Positions 17,137 through 24,894 of a stretch of DNA of 64,000 bases are shown piece by piece. Within the stretch, counting starts at the first letter, position 1; each line of letters starts with the position of its first letter. The stretch lies in NCBI GenBank assembly GCA_900112325.1, contig FOLJ01000010.1, forward strand, positions 124,001-188,000, read 5' to 3'. The notes beneath the pieces are model-generated. The model made no database searches. It was not told the origin of the DNA and worked only from the letters and a program-made list of their open reading frames with translations. The stretch is from Micromonospora sediminimaris. GTDB lineage: Bacteria; Actinomycetota; Actinomycetes; Mycobacteriales; Micromonosporaceae. Position numbers and translations under genes: made by a program.

Positions 17137-18488
17137 GAGACGCTCCCGGGCAGGGTGACGCGGAACCGGGCGCCGCCCTCCGGGCGGTCGCTGACCGAGG
17201 CGTCTCCGCCGTGCGCGGCGGCGTGCTGGGCCACCAGGGCCAACCCCAGGCCGGTGCCGTCGCCGCCGCCCCGGTAGTTGGCCGCCCGACCCCGGACGAA
17301 GCGGTCGAAGATCACCTCGCGGTCTTCCATCGGCACTCCCGGGCCCTCGTCGTCGACCTCGATCACGCCCGTGTCCGCGGTGTGGGACAGCCGCACCGCG
17401 ATCGGCCCCGCACCGTACCGCTCGGCGTTGTCCAGCAGGTTGGTCAACACCTGGGTGACCCGGCGGCGGTCCACCCGCCAACTGGGCGGGGTCCCCGCCG
17501 CCAGCTGCACCATCGACTCCGGCAGGTCCCGGTCCCGGCACGCCTGGCGGGCCAGCTCGGGCAGGTCAACCGGCTCCCGGTGCACCGGCTGATCACCACG
17601 GGACAGGTCCAGCAGGTCGTTGACGAGTTGCTGGAAGCGCTCGATCTCGTCGGCGACGAGCCGGGCGGCGGTGGCGGTCCGCTCGTCCTGGTTCTCCCGG
17701 CGTCGGGACAGCACACTCGCGGCCGCGGCGAGGGTCTGCAACGGCGAGCGCAGCTCATGGCTGACGTCGGCGGCGAAGCGCCGGTCCCGGTCGATCCGCC
17801 CGGCCAACTCGTCGACCATCCGGTTGAAGGAGGTGGAAAGGCGGTTCAGGTCCGGGTCGGTGTCCGGGGCGAGCCGGGTGGTGAAGTCGCCGGCCGCGAT
17901 CCGTTCGGCGGCGTCGGCCACGGCGGTCAACGGGCGCAACCCGTGCCGGGTGGCGTACCACCCGAGGGCCGCCCCCGACCCGGCGACCATGATCGCGACC
18001 GCGGTGAGCGCCAGCGCCAGCACCTGGAAGGTCTGCTCCAGCTCCCGCAGCGAGGCGATCTCGTAGAAGGCGGTCGACTCGGACAGCGGCACCCCGACCA
18101 GCATCACCGGGCTGTCGTTGAGGCGTACCCGCTGCACCGCCGGCTCCCCCGCCGAGACCAGGTCCTGGAGCTGGGCCGGAACGATTGTGGTGAGCCCGGT
18201 GTCGGCGCTGCGGGCGTACCACTCGCCGTCGAGCAGCACCAGGGGTCGTCGGCCGGTGCCGGTGTCCAGCGCCCGCAGCGCCTCCGCAACGTCCGGGTTC
18301 TCGGTGTTCAGGCCGGCGCGGACCACCGCCGCGTCGTAGTACGCCGCCCGCAGCACGGTGCGCTCCCGCTCGTTGAGCAGGGTGCGGCGGGTCAGCTCGT
18401 ACGACACCAGAGCCATCGAGGCGGACAGCAGCAACGCGCCGATCGCGAACGCGGCGGTGACCCGGGCACGTAGTCCGAGGCGTCTCAT
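17133..18488 (-). CDS. HAMP-type sensor histidine kinase
   Basis: About 451 residues. Helix 1 (about 10-30) and helix 2 (about 170-195) frame an extracellular sensor of about 140 residues. A HAMP (RPLTAVADAAERIAAGDF) is followed by HisKA with the phosphorylated His in FAADVSHELRSPLQT, then the ATPase boxes TNLLDNAERYG, DEGPGVP and GTGLGLALV. The start ATG overlaps the regulator stop by four bases. It should phosphorylate the regulator encoded upstream. The signal is unknown. Confidence 0.93.
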   Translation of the reverse strand: MRRLGLRARVTAAFAIGALLLSASMALVSYELTRRTLLNERERTVLRAAYYDAAVVRAGLNTENPDVAEALRALDTGTGRRPLVLLDGEWYARSADTGLTTIVPAQLQDLVSAGEPAVQRVRLNDSPVMLVGVPLSESTAFYEIASLRELEQTFQVLALALTAVAIMVAGSGAALGWYATRHGLRPLTAVADAAERIAAGDFTTRLAPDTDPDLNRLSTSFNRMVDELAGRIDRDRRFAADVSHELRSPLQTLAAAASVLSRRRENQDERTATAARLVADEIERFQQLVNDLLDLSRGDQPVHREPVDLPELARQACRDRDLPESMVQLAAGTPPSWRVDRRRVTQVLTNLLDNAERYGAGPIAVRLSHTADTGVIEVDDEGPGVPMEDREVIFDRFVRGRAANYRGGGDGTGLGLALVAQHAAAHGGDASVSDRPEGGARFRVTLPGSVS

Positions 18489-19174
18489 CGTTGCAGTTTG
18501 TAACCGAGGCCGCGCAACGTCACCAGGTGCCGGGGGTTTGCCGGGTCGGCCTCGATCTTCTGGCGCAGCCGACCGACGTGCACGTCGACCAGCCGTTCGT
18601 CGCCGCTGTCGTACCCCCAGACCCGGCTGAGCAGCTGCTGGCGCGACAGCACCCGGCCGGCGTGTTCGGCCAGCTCGCACAGCAACCGGAACTCCGTACG
18701 GGTGACCGCGACCGGCTCGCCGGACCGCCGCACCTCCCCCGCCTCCGGGCTCACCTCCAGCTCGCCGAAGGCGAGCACCGGTACCGGCTCGGGGCCGTCC
18801 GGCGCGGTCACCGCGCGACCGCGTCGGCGCAGGGCGCGCAGCCGGGCGGTCAGTTCCTTGATCGCCACCGGCTTGACCACGTAGTCGTCGGCACCGGCCT
18901 CCAGCGCGGCGACGATGTCGTGGGTGTCGTCGCGGGCGCTGACCACGACGATCGGGACGTCGTCGTCGCGGCGCAGTTGGCGGATGCCCTCGAAGCCGTC
19001 GATGCCGGGCAGCATCAGGTCGACCAGGACGTAGTCGGCGGGATCCCGGCGCTGCGTACGCAGCCCCTCCTCGGCGGTGGCCGCTCCCCGGGCCTCGTAG
19101 CCCTCGTCCTCCAGAGCGAGCAGCAACGCCAGCCGGATCCGGTCGTCGTCCTCGATCACCAGTACCGCTGTCAT
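18485..19174 (-). CDS. OmpR/PhoB-type response regulator
   Basis: 229 residues from ATG 19174 (MTAVLVIEDDDRIRLA). The receiver has the acidic pair EDD, phospho-Asp in VLVDLMLPGIDG, Thr/Ser in VVVSARDD and Lys in DYVVKPV. The winged helix follows from about 130 (VTRTEFRLLCELAEH, LVDVHVGRLRQKIE). It is the first gene of the operon with the kinase and lipoprotein; its promoter must lie in the 150 bases before it, facing the STAS gene. Confidence 0.95.
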   Translation of the reverse strand: MTAVLVIEDDDRIRLALLLALEDEGYEARGAATAEEGLRTQRRDPADYVLVDLMLPGIDGFEGIRQLRRDDDVPIVVVSARDDTHDIVAALEAGADDYVVKPVAIKELTARLRALRRRGRAVTAPDGPEPVPVLAFGELEVSPEAGEVRRSGEPVAVTRTEFRLLCELAEHAGRVLSRQQLLSRVWGYDSGDERLVDVHVGRLRQKIEADPANPRHLVTLRGLGYKLQR

Positions 19175-19327
19175 ACCGGAATCATCCCCAAGCCCTGACC
19201 ACCGGACCAACCACGATCGACAACAGGGTGTTTTGTCACGCAACTGTCATCCGTCCGCGCGGTGCCCGCCAACCCCGCTGGGCAGGGTGAGAGCCACTTG
19301 GAGACCGCAGGAGAGGGGGCCTTGGCC

Positions 19328-19807
19328 GTGACCGCACCACGACGCCCCGAGTGCTCGGTGCCGCTGGTGGAGGTGTCCATCACCGAGTTCGATCTGAGCT
19401 GCCTACCCGAGACCGGTGCGGTCCTCGATCAGCTGCTGGCCCTGCGTCCCCAGCAGGTCGTGATCGACCTGGCCGGCTGCCGACACATCGACGCCGCCGC
19501 CATCGGCCTGCTGCTCGACGTGCACCGCCGGATGGTCCGCGCCGGAGGTGTGCTGGCGGTACGCAATCCGAACCCGCGCATCACCCGGATCCTGCAGACC
19601 GCCCGGCTGGACCAGATCCTGCCGGTGCACACCGACGCGGAAGCCGCCCCGGCCACGGCGGCCGACGCGGGAGCCGCCCCGGCGGCCCCCGCCGCCGCTA
19701 CCTCCGTCGGTGCGGGTATTGGCCCACCGGCCGGCGGGACACCGCCGCCGAGTGTGGCGCCGCGCGCTGCCGCGTACGGCCGCGCCGCGGTCACCGTACG
19801 CACCTGA
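19328..19807 (+). CDS. STAS-domain protein (anti-sigma antagonist-like)
   Basis: 159 residues from GTG 19328, with GGAGAGGGGG eight bases upstream. Residues 10-105 form a STAS domain (VVIDLAGCRHIDAAAIGLLLDVHRRM, ARLDQILPV). The Ser usually phosphorylated in SpoIIAA-like proteins is replaced around DAAAIG, so kinase control may be lost. The last 50 residues are a disordered Ala/Pro tail. It is followed by a small membrane protein and another STAS protein. Confidence 0.85.
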   Translation: MTAPRRPECSVPLVEVSITEFDLSCLPETGAVLDQLLALRPQQVVIDLAGCRHIDAAAIGLLLDVHRRMVRAGGVLAVRNPNPRITRILQTARLDQILPVHTDAEAAPATAADAGAAPAAPAAATSVGAGIGPPAGGTPPPSVAPRAAAYGRAAVTVRT

Positions 19808-19850
19808 CCCACCGCAGCCGACCGCATCAGACGTGAGCACGAGGAGCAGC

Positions 19851-20120
19851 ATGACCAGCGCCGGGATCGTCGCGGCCCTCGCCGTGGGCCTTGCCGTCGG
19901 TGCCCTCGGGCGACTGGTCCTGCCCGGCCGCCCGGCCGTGCCGTTGTGGCTCACCACGACCATCGGCGCGGTGGCCGCGCTGCTCGGTGCCATCACCGCC
20001 TGGCTCGCCGGTGTTCAGGGGTTCAGCCTGCTGGGTCTGGTGGTGCAGGCCGGGCTCGCCGCGATCGCGGTGGTGATCGTGGTCGCCACGACCGGCAAGG
20101 AACGCTCCGACTCCCGGTGA
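19851..20120 (+). CDS. Small membrane protein
   Basis: 89 residues with three hydrophobic helices (about 5-25, 33-53, 57-80) and Gly-rich turns (GALGRLVLPGRP), similar in plan to the GlsB/YeaQ/YmgE transglycosylase-associated family. ATG 19851 follows GAGGAGC. It lies between the two STAS genes on the same strand. Confidence 0.75.
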   Translation: MTSAGIVAALAVGLAVGALGRLVLPGRPAVPLWLTTTIGAVAALLGAITAWLAGVQGFSLLGLVVQAGLAAIAVVIVVATTGKERSDSR

Positions 20121-20205
20121 GTAGTCCGCACGGCGACGGCGCTCCGCCCGCCGCCCCGAGTTCCGTACCCCGGCCGACCGGCCGCGGCACCGGAGAGGAA
20201 GCAGG

Positions 20206-20874
20206 ATGACCGTCGTACCGGACGACAACCTGATGACCCTGATCTGCGACGTCTGTGGCGACACCACCACCGGCACCGCCTGCGTGCTGCCCGACGCCGA
20301 GGTTGTCTGGACGCTGGTCTCCGACCACGGATGGAGCGGTTCACCGTTCGCCACCGGTCCGCACCGCTGCCCCCGGTGCAGTTCGCTGCCGCCGGGCAGC
20401 CCACCCGGTGACAGCGAGCGCGGCGGGTCGGTCCGCAACGCCGAGGCGGCTCCCGCCGACAGCGACCTCGACCCGGGCACCGGCGACGCGCTGCGGACCG
20501 CGCTGCGCGCCGCGTTCGACGTGGCCGGGACGGTGGTGGTGGACCTGACCCACGTGCAGGTCATCGACTCAGTCGGGCTGGGCATGCTCGTCCGGGCCCA
20601 CCGGGACGTACGCGAGCAGGGTGGGCGGCTGTGCCTCGCCGCGCCGTCGAGGTTCATTCGTACCGTCCTGCACACCATGAAGCTCGACGGGGTCTTCCCG
20701 ATCTTCGACAGCCTCGACGCTGCGCTCGATCAACTGAGTGCCGCAGCGGTGCAGAACGCCGTTCCGGCCGGCATCTCGTCGGTCGACGTGACACCCAACG
20801 ACGTGCCACGGCCCGCCGCCGAGGTGTCCTCGCTGCCCACGGCCCGCCGTCCGGCAAGCCGCGTCACCGTCTGA
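20206..20874 (+). CDS. Zinc-ribbon-like plus STAS-domain protein
   Basis: 222 residues. The N-terminal 65 residues carry two Cys pairs (CDVCGD and CPRCSS), as in a zinc ribbon. After a linker, residues 90-185 form a STAS domain with VVVDLTHVQVIDSVGLGMLVRAH, where IDSVGLG holds the Ser expected to be phosphorylated by an RsbW-type kinase. The tail is disordered. A metal-binding head on an anti-anti-sigma domain is unusual. A possible kinase partner is the protein at 62100, but no sigma factor gene is in the window. Confidence 0.85.
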   Translation: MTVVPDDNLMTLICDVCGDTTTGTACVLPDAEVVWTLVSDHGWSGSPFATGPHRCPRCSSLPPGSPPGDSERGGSVRNAEAAPADSDLDPGTGDALRTALRAAFDVAGTVVVDLTHVQVIDSVGLGMLVRAHRDVREQGGRLCLAAPSRFIRTVLHTMKLDGVFPIFDSLDAALDQLSAAAVQNAVPAGISSVDVTPNDVPRPAAEVSSLPTARRPASRVTV

Positions 20875-20932
20875 CCTCGGCGGGATGCCGGTACTGCCCC
20901 TGAAATCCGACCCGACCAGGGCGAGAAGCCGC

Positions 20933-20957
20933 CGATCACGTACGGGCAACGTGATCG
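20933..20957. terminator. Perfect stem-loop after the STAS genes
   Basis: CGATCACGT (20933-20941) pairs with ACGTGATCG (20949-20957) around seven bases. It may end the STAS operon or act as an operator before the MFS gene 109 bases on. Confidence 0.45.
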
Positions 20958-21065
20958 ACCCGAGCACGACATTGATGATTGTCTGATAAAGCCCCAGTAG
21001 GTTTCGGCAGTCGTCGATCCGCCGACGTTCTTCTCGTACCGGGACAACCCGGAGGTCGGTAATCC

Positions 21066-22754
21066 ATGCCCGAAACCCGTAGTGCCGGCGTCATATCCAC
21101 GAAGCGTCGCGGACGGCTCGGATTCCTGCTCGGCGTGGCGCTGGTGACGGCCGGCGTCCTGTTTCAACTGCCTGACGTACGGATGATGATCGACCATGCC
21201 CGCATGCGACAGGCGGAGCCCTCCATGCCGGGCATGCCCGGCATGGAGGGCGTTCCCCCCGGCCAGCCGATGGACATGTGGACGCCCACGATGATCCTCG
21301 GCATGCTGCTGCTCCTCGCCGGCCTGCTGCTGGCTGGGCGGGCGCTGTTCGCGGGCATCCAGCGACCGGACTCCGAAGGCGTCACCGTGGAGTCGATCGA
21401 GCATGGTCGGCTGAGACCGGCCTACTGGATCACCTGCGCGGTGCTGACCATCGCCTTGGTGGTCGACATCATGAAGCCACTCACCCTCGGCTTCGTCATG
21501 CCCGGCATGAGCGACGAGTACGGCATGTCACTCGAATCGATCTCGATCCTGCCCCTGGTCGCCCTCACCGGTACCGCCGTCGGGTCGGTCCTCTGGGGCC
21601 TGCTCGGCGACCGGTACGGTCGGCGGACCGCCCTGCTCCTGGCCACCCTGCTGTTCATCGCGACCTCGGCGTGCGGGGCCATGCCCAGCTTCGAGTGGAA
21701 CCTGGTGATGTGCTTCGCGATGGGCACCTCCGCCGGTGGCCTGCTGCCCCTGGTGTTCACACTGATCGCCGAGCTGACCCCACGCCGACACCGCGGCTGG
21801 GTGGCGGTGACCGTCGGTGGAATCGGTGGTCTGGGCGGGTACCTGGCGGCCAGTGAGGCGGCCCGCCACCTCGAGCCGGCGCTGACCTGGCGCGCGCTCT
21901 GGCTGATCGGGCTGCCCTCCGGGCTGCTGCTGTTGCTGATGGCGCCGTCGATCCCCGAGTCGCCGCTGTACCTGCTGCGCGCCGGGCGGCGCACCGAGGC
22001 GGAGGCCGTGCTCCGTCGTTACGGATCCCGTCTGAGTGCCACGCCACCGGCAGCGGGGGTCGCGGAGACACAGCTCGGCGTGGGGGCGATGCTTCGGACG
22101 TATCCCGTCGTGACGTCGGTGATCGGCGTGGTCGGTGTGGTGTGGGGGCTGGTGAACTTCGGCTTCCTGGTCATGCTGCCCGCGCAACTGCGGGAGGCCG
22201 GGCTCGCCGGTGGGGTCGCGAGTGGCCTGCTCGCCGACTCGGCGCTCTACTCGACCCCGGCCCTGGCTCTCGTCGTGCTGCTCTACGCGGCCTGGAGCGG
22301 TCGCCGGGCGCTGGCGCTGTTTATCGCGATCACCGCGATCGGGCTCAGCGGAGTGGCCCTCTGGAGCGCCGACAGCGGCGGGACGGCGCTGCTGTTGGCT
22401 TCCATCGGCCTGCTGGTGCTGTCGCTGTCCGCGGTCAACGCGATGCTGCTGCCGTACAGCGCCGAGATCTACCCGACCGCGATGCGGGCCACCGGCTCCG
22501 GCTTCGCCGGTGCGGCCACCAAGGTCGGTGGCATCCTCGGACCGTCCACCATGCTGCTGGTCCTCTCCCTCGGTAACGGGCTCGTGCTGCCGGCCATCGC
22601 GCTGGGCGTGCTGTGTCTGGTCGCCGCGGTCCTGCTGCTGGTGTTCGGGCCGGAGCTGGGCGCATCCGTCGGGCCACTCGCGCGTCAACGGCACGGAAGC
22701 GTCTCTGACGGCGTCGCAGACGGCTCCCGCAGGAGGTTCCTGGCGCGCGGTTGA
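21066..22754 (+). CDS. MFS transporter with Met-rich N-terminal extension
   Basis: 562 residues, about 120 more than a typical MFS. The extension has two helices (about 18-36 and 75-93) with a loop PSMPGMPGMEGVPPGQPMDMW containing six Met residues between them. The transporter body follows from about 120 with the sugar-porter-like loop GLLGDRYGRRTALL and the tail signature PYSAEIYPTAMRATG. The Met-rich loop could bind a soft metal such as copper; that is inference. It heads a four-gene operon with a secreted protein, a b561-like membrane protein and a Rieske protein. Confidence 0.85.
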   Translation: MPETRSAGVISTKRRGRLGFLLGVALVTAGVLFQLPDVRMMIDHARMRQAEPSMPGMPGMEGVPPGQPMDMWTPTMILGMLLLLAGLLLAGRALFAGIQRPDSEGVTVESIEHGRLRPAYWITCAVLTIALVVDIMKPLTLGFVMPGMSDEYGMSLESISILPLVALTGTAVGSVLWGLLGDRYGRRTALLLATLLFIATSACGAMPSFEWNLVMCFAMGTSAGGLLPLVFTLIAELTPRRHRGWVAVTVGGIGGLGGYLAASEAARHLEPALTWRALWLIGLPSGLLLLLMAPSIPESPLYLLRAGRRTEAEAVLRRYGSRLSATPPAAGVAETQLGVGAMLRTYPVVTSVIGVVGVVWGLVNFGFLVMLPAQLREAGLAGGVASGLLADSALYSTPALALVVLLYAAWSGRRALALFIAITAIGLSGVALWSADSGGTALLLASIGLLVLSLSAVNAMLLPYSAEIYPTAMRATGSGFAGAATKVGGILGPSTMLLVLSLGNGLVLPAIALGVLCLVAAVLLLVFGPELGASVGPLARQRHGSVSDGVADGSRRRFLARG

Positions 22755-22801
22755 ACCGATCCACCACCTCCGCCCGTACCTGAGTGCGAAGGGAGTGGCC
22801 C

Positions 22802-23584
22802 ATGAAGCGCCTGACCCCGTTGCTCACCCTCCTGTCGGGGGCGGTGACGGCTGCTGTGCTGTTCACAATGAGTGCACAGGCATCCCCGCCGGGCACCCAA
22901 CCCGCGGCCGGCGGAGGTGCACCGGCCGCCGCGCCGGCCCCGTCCGCCGACGTGGAGGCGGACCCCGACGCGGTCGCGCCCGGTGAGGAACCGACCGACC
23001 CCGACGCCGACGCCCGGCGACCGGCCGGCACCTCGCCGCCGACGGATCCGGACGCCTCGTCGGCGGGGACCGAGGTGACATCGGTCGAGCAGAACTGGAT
23101 CGGTGAACTCGAGAACGGTGCCACCATCGCCATCACCGTGAAGGACGGCAAGGCCGAGGCGTACGTCTGCGACGGCCGGAGCATGGAGCTCTGGCTGTCC
23201 GGCACGGTACGCGACGGCAAGATCGAGCTGACCGGCAAGGACGCGAAGCTGACCGGTGTCATCCGGGGCGACCGCGCCAGCGGTGAGATGATCGTCGGCG
23301 TACGGCGCTGGAAGTTCACCGCCCGACCCGACGACACGTCGGCCGACGAAGCGGTGGTGAAGTCCGGTTCGGGCACCGCTCCGGCGATCTACCGGGTGAC
23401 CGAGGAGACCCGCAGGGCCGGCTACGACGGCGGCTGGATCATGCGGCCCGACGGCACCCAGATCGGCATCGTCACCTGGAACGGCAAGCCCATTCCGGCA
23501 CCGCCGTTGGACCCCGCCTTCAACAGCACCGTGGTCAACGGAGTGACCCTCGTCGCCGAGCCGGTCGTCCCCGGGGCGCGGTGA
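22802..23584 (+). CDS. Secreted protein of unknown function
   Basis: 260 residues from ATG 22802 with GGGAG upstream. A signal peptide (MKRLTPLLTLLSGAVTAAVLF to about 28) is followed by an acidic Pro/Ala linker, then a beta-rich domain (IGELENGATIAITVKDGKAEAYV, LWLSGTVRDGKIELTG). A second motif near the end, YDGGWIMRPDGTQIGIVTWNG, suggests a small repeat domain. The stop overlaps the next start (TGATG), so it is coupled to the membrane protein gene. Confidence 0.8.
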   Translation: MKRLTPLLTLLSGAVTAAVLFTMSAQASPPGTQPAAGGGAPAAAPAPSADVEADPDAVAPGEEPTDPDADARRPAGTSPPTDPDASSAGTEVTSVEQNWIGELENGATIAITVKDGKAEAYVCDGRSMELWLSGTVRDGKIELTGKDAKLTGVIRGDRASGEMIVGVRRWKFTARPDDTSADEAVVKSGSGTAPAIYRVTEETRRAGYDGGWIMRPDGTQIGIVTWNGKPIPAPPLDPAFNSTVVNGVTLVAEPVVPGAR

Positions 23585-24216
23585 TGTCCCAGCACCGACA
23601 CGGCGGGGCACGCACCGTGCCCCGCCGGGCGCCGGAGCCCACGGTCGAGGTGATGCGTGACTTTGGCGCCCCGCCGCCGAGCGCACCGAGACGGCGGCCC
23701 TCGCTGCTGGTGCCGCTGGTGGTCGGGGCCGGGGTGGCGGTGGCGCTCGGCGTCTACGGACGCACCCACACCCCCACCGGCATCGCGGTGAACGTGGCCG
23801 GCTTCTCCTCGCCGTTGACGGTGAAGGTGTGGCTGGGCACCGGGGCGGCGTTCTTCGCCGTCATCCAGTTGCTGTCCGCGTTGGCGATGTGGGGTCGGCT
23901 CGGCGGCTTCTCCCCGTCCTGGGCCGGCTCGGCACACCGCTGGTCAGGGCGGATCGCGTTCCTGCTCACCGTGCCGGTCGCGGTGCACTGCCTCTACGCG
24001 CTCGGCTTCGCCGACTACGACACCCGTACGCTGCTGCACTCCCTGCTGGGCTGCTTCTTCTTCGGCGCCTTCGCCACCAAGATGCTGACCCTGCCCAAGC
24101 GGGGCCTCGCCGGTTGGGTGCTCCCCACCATCGGCGGGGTCGTGTTCGTCGCCCTGATCGGTGTCTTCCTGACCTCGTCGGTCTGGTACTTCACCACGTT
24201 CGGAATCCAGTTCTGA
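23584..24216 (+). CDS. b561-like membrane protein (DUF6529-type)
   Basis: 210 residues with a Pro-rich cytoplasmic head and about five membrane helices from residue 40. His residues fall in or beside helices at AHRWSGRIAF, AVHCLYAL and LLHSLLG, compatible with haem ligands in a b561-type fold. The arrangement matches the actinobacterial DUF6529 family as I recall it. Being directly before a Rieske gene supports a role in membrane electron transfer. Confidence 0.75.
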   Translation: MSQHRHGGARTVPRRAPEPTVEVMRDFGAPPPSAPRRRPSLLVPLVVGAGVAVALGVYGRTHTPTGIAVNVAGFSSPLTVKVWLGTGAAFFAVIQLLSALAMWGRLGGFSPSWAGSAHRWSGRIAFLLTVPVAVHCLYALGFADYDTRTLLHSLLGCFFFGAFATKMLTLPKRGLAGWVLPTIGGVVFVALIGVFLTSSVWYFTTFGIQF

Positions 24217-24243
24217 TCCCCCCGGAAAGGCAAGGCACCTCGG

Positions 24244-24756
24244 ATGAACCACGAGCAGGCTGGCTGCTGCCGGTCACGACGCGCCCTGCTGGCCGGTACC
24301 GGCGCGGTGGGCGTGGCCGCGTTGACCGGCTGTGCGACGTACGGTCAGCCCACGGCGGCACCGCCGGCCGCACCGCCCGCCGGCAGCTCCGGCGTCGACC
24401 CGTCGGACACCTCGGGTGTCGACCCGTCCGGCACCGCCACGCCGGGCGATGACGGCGCTGATCCCGGTACACCGGCACTGGCCACGCTGGCCGACATCCC
24501 GGTCGGTGGCGGCGCGATCTTCGCCGACGCCGGCGTGGTGGTGACCCAGCCGACCGACGGGATCATCAAGGCGTACTCCGCGACCTGCACCCACCAGGGC
24601 TGCACGGTCACCTCGGTCTCCGACGGCACCATCGTCTGCGCCTGCCACAACAGTGTGTTCGACATCGCCGACGGCTCGGTACGCAGCGGCCCGGCGGGGG
24701 CGCCGCTGCCCGCCGCGAACGTCACCGTCGACGGGGACGCCATCCGGTTGGCGTGA
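24244..24756 (+). CDS. Rieske [2Fe-2S] lipoprotein, Tat-type
   Basis: 170 residues. The N-terminus has twin Arg (CCRSRRALLAG) before a hydrophobic stretch and a lipobox-like LTGC, so it is probably folded in the cytoplasm and exported by Tat. The cluster site is complete: CTHQGC and CACHNSVFD, with the usual PLPAANVTVDGD end. It would pass single electrons at the outer face of the membrane, perhaps to or from the b561-like protein encoded 28 bases upstream. Confidence 0.92.
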   Translation: MNHEQAGCCRSRRALLAGTGAVGVAALTGCATYGQPTAAPPAAPPAGSSGVDPSDTSGVDPSGTATPGDDGADPGTPALATLADIPVGGGAIFADAGVVVTQPTDGIIKAYSATCTHQGCTVTSVSDGTIVCACHNSVFDIADGSVRSGPAGAPLPAANVTVDGDAIRLA

Positions 24757-24847
24757 CCCGGCGCTCGGCGATGCGAACGCGGTGACGCGGCCCACCCAGG
24801 CCCGGGCCGCGCGGGGCCGTCCGAGGTGGCGTCACGCCCCCGGACGG

Positions 24848-24885
24848 CCCCTGCCCCACCCGCGATCCACCGGGTGGGGCAGGGG
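24848..24885. terminator. Strong bidirectional stem-loop
   Basis: CCCCTGCCCCACCC (24848-24861) pairs perfectly with GGGTGGGGCAGGGG (24872-24885) around ten bases, between the convergent Rieske and cellulase genes. Confidence 0.75.
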
Positions 24886-24894
24886 CACCCATCG

